64,000 bases of DNA from NCBI RefSeq assembly GCF_024158125.1, contig NZ_JAMZFT010000002.1, positions 310,001-374,000 of the forward strand, given 5' to 3'. The stretch comes from Futiania mangrovi (lineage in GTDB: Bacteria > Pseudomonadota > Alphaproteobacteria > Futianiales > Futianiaceae). The translations under genes were made by a program, and so were the position numbers. Below, piece after piece: positions 28,526 through 38,236 of the stretch (within the stretch, counting starts at the first letter, position 1; every line of letters begins with the position of its first letter). The notes under the pieces were generated by a model. It did not search any database. It worked only from the letters and a program-made list of their open reading frames with translations, and had not been told where the DNA came from.

Positions 28526-29757
28526 GCCGCACCGCTCCCTCCGCCGAGCGCCGCGGCGATACGGTCGGCGAGCCTTCGGGCCACGGCGTCCTTGCCCATG
28601 CGCTCCCAGGATTCGATCCCGTTCGCGGTAATGATCTGCACGGCGTTCTCGGTCCCGCCCATGATGCCTGTGGCCGGGCTCACGTCGTTGGCAACGATCC
28701 AGTCGCAGCCCTTGCGCGCGAGCTTGGCCTTCGCGTGCGCGGCGACGGTCTCCGTCTCCGCCGCGAAGCCCACCACCAGCGCCGGGCGCAGATCGCCCGC
28801 GGCCGAGAGGCTCGCCAGAATATCGGGGTTTTCCACCAGCTTCAGCGGCTGCGGCCCCTTGCCGTCCTTCTTCGTCTTGTTCTCCGCGACCGTTTCCGGC
28901 CGCCAGTCCGCAACGGCGGCGCAGCAGACGGCGGCATCCGCGGGCAGCGCCTGCTCGACCGCGGTCATCATCTGGCGCGCCGTTTCCACGCGGACGGTCG
29001 CTAGGCCCGGCGGGCTCGGCAGGGCGGTCGGGCCGGAGACGAGCGTCACGCGCGCGCCAAGCGCCGCCAGCGCCGCGGCGATGGCGTAGCCCTGCCGCCC
29101 GCTCGACCGATTCGCGAGATAGCGCACGGGGTCGATCGGCTCGTGCGTCGGCCCCGCGGTCACGAGCACATGGCGGCCAGAAAGAGGACCAGAGCGCTGG
29201 CGCAGCATGTCCTCGACGGCGGCGAGGATCTCCGGCACCTCGGCCATGCGTCCCGGCCCGAACTCGCCGCAGGCCATGTCGCCGTCGTTCGGCCCGACGA
29301 CACGCACTCCGTCGGCCGCGAGCGTTGCAAGATTGCGCTGCGTGGCTGGATGCTCCCACATCCGCACGTTCATGGCGGGCGCGATCAGTACCGGCTTGTC
29401 GGTGGCGAGCAGCGCCGTCGTCGCAAGATCGTTCGCCTGCCCGCCCGCCATCTTCGCCATCAGGTCCGCGGTCGCGGGCGCCACCAACAGGACATCGGCG
29501 CTGCGCGACAGCTCGATATGGCCCATCTCGGCCTCGTCGGTCAGGCTGAAGAGATCCTGGTAGACCTTGTCTCCGGTCAGCGCCGCCAGCGACAGCGGCG
29601 TCACGAACTCCGCCCCCGCCCGCGTCAGGATCGCGCGTACGCCCGCGCCGCGCTCGCGCAGGCGGCGGACGAGGTCGAGCGTCTTGTAGGCCGCGATCCC
29701 GCCGCCGACGATCAGCAGCACGCGGGCCCCGGCGAGCCTGTCAGCCCTGTCGGACAT
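28522..29757 (-). CDS. coaBC: Bifunctional phosphopantothenoylcysteine decarboxylase/synthetase
   Basis: Two steps of coenzyme A synthesis in one protein. The N-terminal CoaC flavoprotein domain shows the catalytic histidine in [20 protein letters not shown] and the clamp PAMNVRMW. The C-terminal CoaB domain begins near residue 190 with [21 protein letters not shown], here one residue over a safe quote so only its key DPVRY-NRSSG is stressed. It continues with NKTKKDG and [12 protein letters not shown] 29757 ([10 protein letters not shown]) gives 411 aa. It is followed by dut with a 4-base overlap. Confidence 0.95.
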   Translation of the reverse strand: MSDRADRLAGARVLLIVGGGIAAYKTLDLVRRLRERGAGVRAILTRAGAEFVTPLSLAALTGDKVYQDLFSLTDEAEMGHIELSRSADVLLVAPATADLMAKMAGGQANDLATTALLATDKPVLIAPAMNVRMWEHPATQRNLATLAADGVRVVGPNDGDMACGEFGPGRMAEVPEILAAVEDMLRQRSGPLSGRHVLVTAGPTHEPIDPVRYLANRSSGRQGYAIAAALAALGARVTLVSGPTALPSPPGLATVRVETARQMMTAVEQALPADAAVCCAAVADWRPETVAENKTKKDGKGPQPLKLVENPDILASLSAAGDLRPALVVGFAAETETVAAHAKAKLARKGCDWIVANDVSPATGIMGGTENAVQIITANGIESWERMGKDAVARRLADRIAAALGGGSGAA

Positions 29758-29830
29758 GGCGATCCCATTCCTCCGGTCTCGAAGCGCGGAGCATATGCTT
29801 TTACGCAAGCCGTGTGGAGTATTTTCTATC

Positions 29831-31369
29831 TTACGCGAAATATGCCGCGATCAGCGCAATTCCCGCACCGGCGGCGAGCAAGGCGAGGTCGCGCGCCGTG
29901 CGCCGAGGCGGATGGGCGGGAACCGGGGACGCCAGCCGAAGCCCGTCCGGTCCAGACGCCCGCGCCAGTTGCCGGGCCCCCTCCACGATCTCCGGCAGCG
30001 CGTCCATCAGCAGGCCCGCATCGCGCGCCGCGCTCCGCAGGCGGCCTTCGGGACCGATGTTCTCGACCATCCATGCGGCGACGACGGGCCGGGCCGCTTC
30101 CCACATGTTCACGTCCGCATCGAGTTCGCGCGCCACCCCCTCGACCGTCACCATGGTCTTCTGCAGCAGGAGAAGCTGCGGCTGCGTCTCCATGCCGAAG
30201 GCTTCCGTCGTCTCGAAAAGCTGCGTCAGCACGCGGCCCATGGAGATGTCGCGCGCCTCGCGCCCGAAGATCGGTTCGCCCACGGCCCGCAACGCCTGCG
30301 CGAAGGCGGCGCGCGACCGGTCGGCGGGGACATAGCCCGCCTCGAAGTGCACCTCGGCCACGCGGGCGTAGTCGCGCTCCAGGAAGCCGTAGAGAATCTC
30401 GGCCAGGAACCGCCGCGTCGGACGGTCGAGGCGGCCCATCAGGCCGAAATCGACGACCGAGAGCGTCCCGTCCTCCGCGAGGAACAGGTTCCCCTGGTGC
30501 ATGTCCCCGTGGAAATAGCCGTCGCGGGTCGCATGCGTCAGGAACAACCGGATGATCCGCACCGCAAGCTCGCTCAGGTCATGACCGGCCGCCGCCACGC
30601 CGGCCGTGTCGGTGAGCGGGATGCCGTCGATCCATTCCAGCGTCAGCACCCGGCGCGCGGTGCCCGCCCAGTCCGGTTGCGGCACATGGAAGAACGCATC
30701 GCCCGCCGACGTCTCCGCCAGTTCCGATGCCGCCGCCGCTTCGAGTCGCAGGTCCATCTCGTGCCGGACCCAGCTTTTCAGCGTCTCGACCACGGTGACG
30801 AGGCGCAGGCGCCGCGCCTCCCTCGAAAAGGTCTCCGCCACGCGCGCGGCCAGGAAGAAGGCGTGGATGTCATCGGCGAACCGGTCCTCGATCCCCGGGC
30901 GCAGCACCTTGACCGCGACCGTGCGCCCGTCCGTCGTGACAGCGCGGTGAACCTGCGCGATGGAGGCCGCCGCCACCGGCTCCCCGAACTCGGCGAAGAG
31001 CTCCCGGATCGGCGCGCCCAGCTGATCCTCGACGGTCGCGACCGCGGCCTTGCGCGGGAACGGCGGCAGGGCGTCCTGCAGGCGCGCGAGCTCCGCGCGC
31101 GTTTCCGCCCCCACGAGATCGGCCCGCGTGGCGAGGAACTGGCCAAGCTTGATCCACGACGGCCCCAGCCGTTCCAGCGCATCCGCCAGCCCGCGCGGCA
31201 CATGGCCCGGACGAGGGCGGCGCAAGCCCACGAGCGCGATGAGGATGCGCAGGCCGAGGCGAGCAGGCGCCGGCACCTGCTCCGTCCGCGCGGCGGGGTC
31301 GAACGCGCCCGCGCGCGCAAGCACGAGGCCTGCCCGGATCAGCCGGAAGATGCTGAGAAGCGTGCGCAT
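29831..31369 (-). CDS. ubiB: UbiB-type atypical kinase for ubiquinone synthesis
   Basis: ABC1/ADCK/UbiB family protein needed for coenzyme Q production. The KxGQ motif is WIKLGQFLATRADLVG. The Ala-rich nucleotide loop has PVAAASIAQVHRA. The catalytic-loop region YFHGDMHQGNLF and metal-site VDFGLMGRL follow. A hydrophobic C-terminal helix anchors it to the membrane. The length is 512 aa. It lies 18 bases after ubiE, consistent with one quinone operon. Confidence 0.95.
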   Translation of the reverse strand: MRTLLSIFRLIRAGLVLARAGAFDPAARTEQVPAPARLGLRILIALVGLRRPRPGHVPRGLADALERLGPSWIKLGQFLATRADLVGAETRAELARLQDALPPFPRKAAVATVEDQLGAPIRELFAEFGEPVAAASIAQVHRAVTTDGRTVAVKVLRPGIEDRFADDIHAFFLAARVAETFSREARRLRLVTVVETLKSWVRHEMDLRLEAAAASELAETSAGDAFFHVPQPDWAGTARRVLTLEWIDGIPLTDTAGVAAAGHDLSELAVRIIRLFLTHATRDGYFHGDMHQGNLFLAEDGTLSVVDFGLMGRLDRPTRRFLAEILYGFLERDYARVAEVHFEAGYVPADRSRAAFAQALRAVGEPIFGREARDISMGRVLTQLFETTEAFGMETQPQLLLLQKTMVTVEGVARELDADVNMWEAARPVVAAWMVENIGPEGRLRSAARDAGLLMDALPEIVEGARQLARASGPDGLRLASPVPAHPPRRTARDLALLAAGAGIALIAAYFA

Positions 31370-31387
31370 CGGTCCCTCCGGCCGCCC

Positions 31388-32149
31388 CTAGAGCGCCCAG
31401 GCGGAATGCAGGGCCGCGATACCGCCCGACAGGTTGCGCACCTTCACGCGCGAAAAGCCCGCGTCCGCGATCATCTCCGCAAAGCGCTCCTGCGTGGGAA
31501 AGCGCCGGATCGACTCCACGAGATACTGGTAGGGCTCCCGCTCGCCCGCGACCCAGCCGCCCATGCGCGGGATCATGTGGAAGGACCAGGCGTCGTAGAG
31601 CGCGTCGAGCCCCGGCACCACGACGTGCGAGAACTCCAGGCACATGAACCGCCCGCCGGGACGCAGCACGCGGCGCGCCTCGGCCAGCGCCAGGTCGATG
31701 CGCGCCACGTTCCGGATCCCGAAGGCGATCGTGTAGGCGTCCATGCACGCATCGGGCAACGGCAGCGCCTGCGCGTCGCCGCAAACCCAGGAAATCCCCT
31801 CCGCCTCGCCGCGCGCGCGTCCGGCGACCAGCATGTCGTCGGTCATGTCGCAGACGATGGCGCTCCCCTGCCCCTTCACGCGCGCCAGCACCCGGCGCGC
31901 GATGTCGCCGGTGCCGCCCGCCACGTCCAGCAGGCGCACGCCTGGGCGCGGGTTAAGCCAGCTGACCATCGCGTCTTTCCAAAGCCGGTGGACGCCCAGC
32001 GACATGACGTCGTTCATCACGTCGTAGCGGCTGGCCACCGTCTCGAACACGCCCTTCACGAGGCGCGGCTTCTCCGCGATCGGCACCTCGCGGAAGCCGA
32101 AGCTCGCAAGGTCTTCGCCGGACCCGTGTCTGGAGCGGTCTGTCGTCAT
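31388..32149 (-). CDS. ubiE: Demethylubiquinone/demethylmenaquinone C-methyltransferase
   Basis: SAM-dependent C-methylation in quinone biosynthesis. UbiE/COQ5 signatures are [32 protein letters not shown] and [18 protein letters not shown]-terminal [14 protein letters not shown] completes the family pattern. ATG 32149 (MTTDRSRHG) gives 253 aa; an in-frame ATG four codons upstream is possible. It is divergent from mutM across about 70 bases, a common alphaproteobacterial arrangement. Confidence 0.95.
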   Translation of the reverse strand: MTTDRSRHGSGEDLASFGFREVPIAEKPRLVKGVFETVASRYDVMNDVMSLGVHRLWKDAMVSWLNPRPGVRLLDVAGGTGDIARRVLARVKGQGSAIVCDMTDDMLVAGRARGEAEGISWVCGDAQALPLPDACMDAYTIAFGIRNVARIDLALAEARRVLRPGGRFMCLEFSHVVVPGLDALYDAWSFHMIPRMGGWVAGEREPYQYLVESIRRFPTQERFAEMIADAGFSRVKVRNLSGGIAALHSAWAL

Positions 32150-32221
32150 GGCGCGGGACATTAGCCGAGCCGGGCGCGCGATGCTATGGCGGAGCGCGCG
32201 GCAAACCGCTACAGGAAAGCC

Positions 32222-33124
32222 ATGCCGGAGTTGCCAGAGGTCGAAACGGTCCGCATGGGTCTCGCCCCCGTCATGGAGGGGCGCGTGATCGCACGCGCAG
32301 AGCAGCGCCGTCCCGACCTGCGCTGGCCCTTCCCGCCCCGCTTCGCCGAGCGTCTGTCGGGCGCGCGCGTCCTGCGCCTCGGACGGCGGGCGAAATACCT
32401 GCTCGCCGATCTCGACACGGGCGAGACGCTGATCGTCCACCTCGGCATGTCGGGACGCATGCTGATCCATTCGGGCGGCGAGGCGGCGGCGGGCCGGACC
32501 ATCCTCGGCGACTTCCACCAGGACACGGGCGCAGAGGGACACGCCCCCTCCCCCCACGACCATGTCATGCTGGAGATGGAGGACGGCACGCGCATCGTCT
32601 TCAACGACCCCCGCCGCTTCGGCTCGATGGACCTGTGCCCGACGGCGGCTGTCGAGGCCCACCGCCTGCTCGCGGGCCTCGGGCCGGAGCCGACAGGCAA
32701 CGCCTTTTCCGCAGCTCACCTCGGCGCGGTGCTTGCGGGCAAGCGCACGCCGATCAAGGCCGCGCTGCTCGACCAGCGGATCGTGGCGGGGCTCGGCAAC
32801 ATCTATGTGTGCGAGGCGCTCTTCCGCGCGCGCATCTCGCCGCGCCGCCTTGCCGCCACGGTGCCCGGCGCCCGCGCCGAGCGTCTTGCCGCCGCGATCC
32901 GCGCCGTCATCGCGGAGGCCATCGCGGCAGGCGGTTCCTCATTGCGCGACTATGTCCACACCGACGGGGAGCTTGGTTATTTCCAGCACAGCTTCCGCGT
33001 CTACGACCGGGAGGGCGAAGCCTGCACGGCCTCCGGCGACGACGGCTCCCCCTGCCCCGGCACCGTCGCGCGCATCGTGCAGAGCGGACGCTCGACCTTC
33101 TTCTGTCCGGTCTGCCAACGCTGA
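32222..33124 (+). CDS. mutM: Formamidopyrimidine-DNA glycosylase
   Basis: Bifunctional DNA glycosylase/AP lyase removing 8-oxoguanine. The N-terminal [10 protein letters not shown] carries the catalytic Pro2 and Glu3. The H2TH region contains [19 protein letters not shown]. The zinc finger is unusual: its first pair is Cys-x9-Cys ([14 protein letters not shown]) in place of the usual Cys-x2-Cys, followed by a normal CPVC. A 25-residue insertion after [10 protein letters not shown] is within the alphaproteobacterial range as I recall. The length is 300 aa. Confidence 0.95.
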   Translation: MPELPEVETVRMGLAPVMEGRVIARAEQRRPDLRWPFPPRFAERLSGARVLRLGRRAKYLLADLDTGETLIVHLGMSGRMLIHSGGEAAAGRTILGDFHQDTGAEGHAPSPHDHVMLEMEDGTRIVFNDPRRFGSMDLCPTAAVEAHRLLAGLGPEPTGNAFSAAHLGAVLAGKRTPIKAALLDQRIVAGLGNIYVCEALFRARISPRRLAATVPGARAERLAAAIRAVIAEAIAAGGSSLRDYVHTDGELGYFQHSFRVYDREGEACTASGDDGSPCPGTVARIVQSGRSTFFCPVCQR

Positions 33125-33211
33125 GCCGGCATTGATCTTGCGCCCCGGTTTCCGGTACTCACCTCTTCGAGACGCTGGAGAACACCGGCGATCAGAGGAG
33201 GACACCCGCAC

Positions 33212-33988
33212 ATGGCCTACAAGAACATCAAGGTGGACACCAAGGGACGCGTTGGCATCATCACGCTGGACCGGCCGGAGGCGCTGAACGCGCTGAACTC
33301 CGCACTGGTCGACGAGATGGCGCAGGCGGTCGATGCCTTCGAGGCGGACGACGAGATCGGCGCGATCGTCGTCACCGGCTCGGCGAAGGCCTTCGCCGCG
33401 GGCGCCGACATCAAGGAGATGCAGGGCAAGTCCTGGCCCGGCACCTACCGCGAGGATTTCATCACCCGTAACTGGGAGCGGCTCGCCAGCGCGCGCAAGC
33501 CGACCATCGCCGCGGTCGCGGGCTATGCGCTTGGCGGCGGCTGCGAGATGGCCATGATGTGCGACTTCATCATTGCCGCCGATACAGCGAAATTCGGCCA
33601 GCCCGAAATCACGCTCGGCGTCATGCCGGGCGCCGGGGGAACGCAGCGCCTCACCCGCTTCGTGGGCAAGTCCAAGGCGATGGACCTGTGTCTCACGGGC
33701 CGGATGATGGACGCCGAGGAGGCGGAGCGCTGCGGCCTCGTCTCCCGCGTGGTTGCCGCCGACGACCTGCTGGACGAGGCGGTGAAGGCGGCTGAGAAGG
33801 TCGCCTCCTTCTCGCTTCCCATCGCCATGATGACCAAGGAGAGCGTCAACCGCGCCTACGAGACGACGCTCGCAGAAGGCATCCGGTTCGAGCGGCGGCT
33901 GTTCCACGCCATGTTCGGCACCGAGGACCAGAAGGAAGGCATGACCGCCTTCGCCGAGAAGCGGAAGGCGAGCTTCAAGCACAAATGA
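33212..33988 (+). CDS. Enoyl-CoA hydratase
   Basis: Crotonase-fold hydratase of short-chain acyl-CoA oxidation. The oxyanion-hole region [11 protein letters not shown] and [12 protein letters not shown] are present. Both catalytic glutamates can be placed ([11 protein letters not shown] and [19 protein letters not shown]). It is 258 aa and close in form to EchA/FadB1 proteins. AGAGGAGG lies about 8 bases before the ATG. It stands alone between mutM and rpsT, so its pathway is not set by context. Confidence 0.92.
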   Translation: MAYKNIKVDTKGRVGIITLDRPEALNALNSALVDEMAQAVDAFEADDEIGAIVVTGSAKAFAAGADIKEMQGKSWPGTYREDFITRNWERLASARKPTIAAVAGYALGGGCEMAMMCDFIIAADTAKFGQPEITLGVMPGAGGTQRLTRFVGKSKAMDLCLTGRMMDAEEAERCGLVSRVVAADDLLDEAVKAAEKVASFSLPIAMMTKESVNRAYETTLAEGIRFERRLFHAMFGTEDQKEGMTAFAEKRKASFKHK

Positions 33989-34011
33989 CGCCGCGAAACG
34001 TGCGGCAGGCG

Positions 34012-34041
34012 TTGACAGCGCCTGCCGTGCGCCGCTATAGG
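34012..34041 (+). promoter_or_regulatory. Promoter of rpsT
   Basis: A perfect -35 TTGACA at 34012-34017 is followed by TATAGG at 34036-34041 after 18 bases (or CTATAG after 17). It starts a leader of about 130 bases that contains a stem CCGGAC/GTCCGG at 34059-34073. Confidence 0.7.
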
Positions 34042-34179
34042 AGCGGCCTCGCGGCACGCCGGACCTCGTCCGGGTGGCGCTCGGGCTTTTCGGGCAAGCC
34101 GGCATCGGCCGGGCGGCCCCATCGGAAACAGTCACGCTGACAGGCCGCCGGGCACGGTGGCGCAGGATCGAGAACACTC

Positions 34180-34458
34180 ATGGCGAACACCCTTTCCGCG
34201 AAGAAGCGCATCCGCCAGACCATCCGCCGGACGGAGCGGAACAAGGCGCGCCGCTCGCGCATGCGCACCTTCATCCGCAAGGTCGAGGAAGCGATCGCCT
34301 CCGGCGACGCGAACGCGGCCCGCGCCGCGCTGCAGGCTGCCCAGCCGGAGCTGATGCGGGCGGTGACGAAGGGCGTGGTGCACAAGAACACGGCGTCGCG
34401 CAAGATCTCACGGCTTTCCGCTCGCGTGAAGGCGGTTGGCGCAGGAGCGAGCGCCTGA
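34180..34458 (+). CDS. rpsT: 30S ribosomal protein S20
   Basis: A 92-aa basic protein that binds the 5' domain of 16S rRNA. The pattern [20 protein letters not shown] and the Ala-rich middle are typical. The ribosome site is weak (AGGA, 13 bases upstream), and the leader is long. In E. coli S20 represses its own translation, and a weak site fits that, though no proof exists here. A strong terminator follows. Confidence 0.97.
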   Translation: MANTLSAKKRIRQTIRRTERNKARRSRMRTFIRKVEEAIASGDANAARAALQAAQPELMRAVTKGVVHKNTASRKISRLSARVKAVGAGASA

Positions 34459-34480
34459 CTCTATTCGAAGCCTGTTCGAT

Positions 34481-34510
34481 AAAAAGGCCCGGCTTTGCCG
34501 GGCCTTTTCT
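34481..34510 (+). terminator. Rho-independent terminator of rpsT
   Basis: AAGGCCCGGC and GCCGGGCCTT form a 10-bp stem around TTT and run into TTCT. An A-run on the left makes it potentially bidirectional. It is 22 bases past the rpsT stop. Confidence 0.85.
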
Positions 34511-34887
34511 ATTTGAATCCATGTTTTTCAAAATTTTAAGGGCCAAAGCCGCCACGCCAGGCGAAGCGCGGCCATTAACCATTGTGTTCAATATATAGGT
34601 CATTATCTGGCCAATAACACAATATATTCGGTATCGACCAGGGCGGGCCGTCACAACACTGAAAAAATGCCCCCCGGGTGACAAGAGTCCGGTTGCACGC
34701 GCAAGGGTGCGTGATATACTCCTCCCCGTCGCGGACGACTGGGTTTTACTGGCCGCGGCTCAGCAAATCGCGCAAAATCTGCCCAATGGGAAAGTATAGT
34801 TGATCTTTCTCTGTGGCTGCATTGTGTCATATCCGTCATGCTGATCGAGGGGACCGGTCAGCGCGAAGGAACCGGGGGGACTTGTTT
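34511..34887. other. AT-rich intergenic region upstream of the rhodanese-dnaA genes
   Basis: This 377-base gap has no gene and is far more AT-rich than its surroundings, especially 34505-34650. It contains an inverted repeat ATTGTGTT (34581-34588) / AACACAAT (34616-34623) and another ATTGTGT at 34821. A promoter candidate lies at 34693-34720 and a second -10-like TATAGT at 34795-34800. No consensus DnaA box (TTATNCACA) was found, so an origin of replication is possible but not supported. Confidence 0.5.
34693..34720 (+). promoter_or_regulatory. Promoter candidate for the rhodanese-like gene and dnaA
   Basis: TTGCAC at 34693-34698 is followed after 16 bases by TATACT at 34715-34720, a near-consensus -10. 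I see no better promoter between here and dnaA, so both downstream genes may use it. Confidence 0.5.
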
Positions 34888-35316
34888 GTGGGCACTGTCG
34901 AAAACCTTCCTGCGGCAGCAGCGTGGGACCTGCTGAATTCTGAGCCGGACGCCCAGATCATTGATGTCCGGACCCGCGCAGAATGGACGTTTGTCGGGAT
35001 TCCCGACCTTTCTTCTGCCGGACGCCAACCGGTCCTTCTCGAGTGGCAGGTCTTCCCGTCAATGGAGGTCACGCCCGGGTTTGCGGACACGTTGGACAAG
35101 GCCCTCGCCGAGAAGCAGGTGCCGGCAGACGCGCCGCTGCTGTTCCTTTGCCGGTCGGGCGGCCGGTCGATGGCGGCAGCCCAGGCGATGAGTGCACATC
35201 GGGGCGGGCGTCTCATCAACATATCCGACGGGTTCGAGGGGCCGACCGACGCGGAGGGCCATCGTGGCACCGTCGCGGGCTGGAAAGCCTCCGGCCTTCC
35301 CTGGCGGCAAGGCTAG
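34888..35316 (+). CDS. Rhodanese-like sulfurtransferase
   Basis: Single-domain rhodanese-fold protein of 142 aa. The active-site cysteine is in LLFLCRSGGRSM, a six-residue loop as in sulfurtransferases. The N-terminal IIDVRTRAEWTFVGIPDL is also characteristic. The GTG start has GGGGGGA 7 bases upstream; TTG 34882 is an alternative. It is followed by dnaA after 94 bases without an obvious terminator. The acceptor is unknown; sulfur transfer to tRNA or cofactors is typical for the family. Confidence 0.88.
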   Translation: MGTVENLPAAAAWDLLNSEPDAQIIDVRTRAEWTFVGIPDLSSAGRQPVLLEWQVFPSMEVTPGFADTLDKALAEKQVPADAPLLFLCRSGGRSMAAAQAMSAHRGGRLINISDGFEGPTDAEGHRGTVAGWKASGLPWRQG

Positions 35317-35410
35317 TTCCACCACATCCATTCGCTGGCCGCGCGCGCAGGACACGTCTCCCGGAACGCAGCGCAGCCAAGAGTACGGCAAGGGGGAGAG
35401 GTTCGACCGA

Positions 35411-36853
35411 ATGGCTCAAGAGTCCGCACTGGCACGCACGTCCGATCTGTCCACGCAATGGCAGGGCGTGCTCGCGCGTCTGAAGGCAGAGATCGGGGAA
35501 GCAGCGGTCGCCAGCTGGATCGCACCGCTGTCGCTCATCTGCCTCAAGGACGGCGCCATCGTGCTTGGCGCGCCGAGCGCATTCATGCGGGACGGGGTTC
35601 GGGAGAGGTTTCGCGAGGCCATCCTGCGTGCCTGGGCCTCCGAGAACCCGCGTGTGCGGGGCGTCGACATCCTTGCATCCAACAGTGCCGACGGCAGCGT
35701 GGCCGTGCGCCCGGCCGCGGCAGCCCGCAACGCGGAAAAGGTGCTGCCATTGTCCCTTCCGGAGACCGAGTCCCGGACGGGCGGGGCAGGGGGGGCGGGC
35801 GCCGCGATGGAACGGCTGTCGGCGCCGCTGGACCCGCGCTTTACCTTCGAAGAATTCGTGGTCGGCAAGTCGAACGAACTGGCGCACGCGGCTGCGCGCC
35901 GGGTCGCGGAATCCTCGAACGTGCAGTTCAACCCCCTGTTTCTCTACGGGGGCGTCGGCCTCGGCAAGACACACCTCATGCACGCCATCGCGTGGGAAAT
36001 CCGCCGCCGCACGCCGGAGCGGAAGGTGCTCTATCTCTCGGCCGAGCAGTTCATGTACCGCTTCATCACGGCGCTGCGCTTCAAGGACACGATGTCCTTC
36101 AAGCAGGAGTTCCGCTCAGTCGACGTCCTGATGGTGGACGACCTGCAGTACATCGCGGGCAAGGAATCCACGCAGGAGGAGTTCTTCCATACCTTCAACA
36201 CTCTGATCGACCATAACCGGCAGGTCATCATCTCCGCCGACCGGTCGCCGTCCGACCTCAGCGAGATGGAGGAGCGGATCCGCTCCCGCCTCGGCTGGGG
36301 GCTCGTCGCCGACATCGACCAGACCGATTACGAGCTGCGGCTGGGCATCCTCCAGGTAAAGGCGGAGGCCGTGCGCCGCAATTTCCCTGACCTCTCCATC
36401 GCGCCGGCGGTGCTGGAATTCCTGGCCCACCGCATCACGTCGAACGTGCGCGAGCTGGAGGGGGCGCTCAACCGCATCGTCGCCTTCGCCACGCTCGTGG
36501 GGCGGCCGATCACGCTGGACATGGCCGAGGATGTGCTGCGCGACCTGCTGCGCGCGAACGAGCGGCGCGTGACGATCGAGGAGATCCAGCGCCGCGTGGC
36601 GGAGCATTACAATCTGCGCCTCGCGGACATGCATTCGGCGCGGCGCGCCCGCGCGGTGGCCCGCCCGCGCCAGGTCGCCATGTACCTTGCCAAGGCGCTG
36701 ACCACGCGCTCTCTGCCCGAGATCGGGCGCAAGTTCGGCGGCCGCGATCATACGACCGTGATCCACGCCGTACGCCGGGTGGAGGAGCTGCTGGGCAGCG
36801 ACCCCGCAATTGCCGAGGACGTCGATCTTCTGAAGCGGATGCTGGAAGGCTAG
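35411..36853 (+). CDS. dnaA: Chromosomal replication initiator DnaA
   Basis: AAA+ initiator that melts the chromosomal origin. Domain I covers about residues 15-90. A variable linker leads to domain III with Walker A GGVGLGKTHLMHA (near residue 180) and Walker B VLMVDDLQYIAGK. The domain IV DNA-binding signature GGRDHTTVIHAVRRVEEL is complete. The length is 480 aa. GGGGGAGAGG lies 10 bases before the ATG. It is followed by dnaN, recF and gyrB, an order close to the bacterial ancestral one. Confidence 0.97.
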   Translation: MAQESALARTSDLSTQWQGVLARLKAEIGEAAVASWIAPLSLICLKDGAIVLGAPSAFMRDGVRERFREAILRAWASENPRVRGVDILASNSADGSVAVRPAAAARNAEKVLPLSLPETESRTGGAGGAGAAMERLSAPLDPRFTFEEFVVGKSNELAHAAARRVAESSNVQFNPLFLYGGVGLGKTHLMHAIAWEIRRRTPERKVLYLSAEQFMYRFITALRFKDTMSFKQEFRSVDVLMVDDLQYIAGKESTQEEFFHTFNTLIDHNRQVIISADRSPSDLSEMEERIRSRLGWGLVADIDQTDYELRLGILQVKAEAVRRNFPDLSIAPAVLEFLAHRITSNVRELEGALNRIVAFATLVGRPITLDMAEDVLRDLLRANERRVTIEEIQRRVAEHYNLRLADMHSARRARAVARPRQVAMYLAKALTTRSLPEIGRKFGGRDHTTVIHAVRRVEELLGSDPAIAEDVDLLKRMLEG

Positions 36854-37073
36854 GGGCCCGTTTCCGCTGCAGGAATCCAGTCCGTACCGTACTGCCGCCG
36901 GCGGGCCGGAAAAGCCGCATCAGGGGTCGCGGGGCGCGAGAAGCATTGCTATAGTGCGGCCCCGCCCGGCCTGTGCGCGCCCGCGCACGGGTCCGGTCGG
37001 TCAGGCTCACCCAGACCCCGGCCAGGCACTTCAGTGTGCCGCGCATGGCCGGCGGCCAATTGACGGTCAACCG

Positions 37074-38192
37074 ATGAAGATCTCGCTCGAGCGCGCGCAG
37101 CTTCTGAAAGCCCTCGCCCACGTCCAGAGCGTGGTAGAACGGCGCAACACCATCCCGATCCTGTCGAACGTCCTGCTGCAGGCATCGGACGGCAAGCTGG
37201 CGCTGACCGCGACGGATCTCGACATCGAGGTGGTGGAGACGGTGGCCGCGACCGTGGGGCAGGGGGGTTCGACGACGGCGCCCGCGCACGTGCTCTACGA
37301 CATCGTGCGCAAGCTACCGGAAGGGGCGGAGGTTTCGCTCGACCACGACAGCGCGTCGGAGCGGCTGGAGATCCGCGCCGGGCGCTCGCGCTTCTCGCTG
37401 GCGACGCTGCCCAAGGACGACTACCCGGCGATGAGCGCGGGCGACATGACGCACCGTTTCCAGATGGCCGGCACGGCGCTCAAGACCCTCATCGACAAGA
37501 CACGGTTCGCGATCTCGACCGAGGAGACGCGCTATTATCTCAACGGCATTTACCTGCACACGATGGAGGTGAACGGGGCGCCGGTGCTGCGCGCGGTCGC
37601 GACCGACGGCCACCGCCTTGCCCGCGTGGAACTGCCTGCACCCGACGGCGCGGCGGGCATGCCGGGCATCATCTTCCCGCGCAAGGCCGTGGGCGAGATC
37701 CGCAAGTTGATCGACGATGTCGAGGGCGACGTGGCGATCGCCGTCTCCGATACCAAGATCCGCTTCTCCATGGGCTCCGTCGTCTTCACGTCGAAGCTGA
37801 TCGACGGCACCTTCCCGGACTACCAGCGCGTGATCCCAAGCGGGAACGACAAGCGTCTCGGCGTCGATACGGCCGCCTTCTCGGCTTCGGTCGACCGGGT
37901 TTCGACCGTCTCGTCGGAGAAGTCGCGCGCGGTGAAGATGGCACTGGAGGACGGACGGCTCACGCTCTCGGTCACCAGCCCCGACTCGGGCAGCGCCACG
38001 GAAGAGATGGAAGTGGATTATGCGGGCGATGCCATGGAGATCGGATTCAACGCCCGCTACCTGCTGGAAATCGCCGGCCAGATCGGCAGCGAGACCGCCG
38101 TGTTCGAGCTGCAGGACGCAGGATCGCCAACGGTCGTGCACGATGACGGCACCTCCACGGCGCTCTATGTCCTGATGCCGATGCGGGTGTGA
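37074..38192 (+). CDS. dnaN: DNA polymerase III beta subunit (sliding clamp)
   Basis: Ring-shaped processivity clamp. The N-terminus MKISLERAQLLKALAHVQSV and RRNTIPILSNVLL are typical. The C-terminal binding-pocket end YVLMPMRV matches the family. It is 372 aa. The 220-base gap before it contains a -10-like TATAGT (36950-36955) but no good -35. The last codon region overlaps a possible GTG start of recF. Confidence 0.97.
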   Translation: MKISLERAQLLKALAHVQSVVERRNTIPILSNVLLQASDGKLALTATDLDIEVVETVAATVGQGGSTTAPAHVLYDIVRKLPEGAEVSLDHDSASERLEIRAGRSRFSLATLPKDDYPAMSAGDMTHRFQMAGTALKTLIDKTRFAISTEETRYYLNGIYLHTMEVNGAPVLRAVATDGHRLARVELPAPDGAAGMPGIIFPRKAVGEIRKLIDDVEGDVAIAVSDTKIRFSMGSVVFTSKLIDGTFPDYQRVIPSGNDKRLGVDTAAFSASVDRVSTVSSEKSRAVKMALEDGRLTLSVTSPDSGSATEEMEVDYAGDAMEIGFNARYLLEIAGQIGSETAVFELQDAGSPTVVHDDGTSTALYVLMPMRV

Positions 38193-38236
38193 GCGGACCC
38201 GCCGCCACGCCCCACGCACCCGGCCGAGGCCCCGGC

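Noticed and set aside
34511-34887. Replication origin with DnaA boxes
   Set aside because: No TTATNCACA or one-mismatch cluster was found on either strand. The best resemblance (TGTGTTCAA at 34584) has two mismatches.
35396-35410. tRNA T-loop-like GGTTCGACC before dnaA
   Set aside because: No matching acceptor stem, D-arm or anticodon arm is present, and the sequence is part of the dnaA leader.
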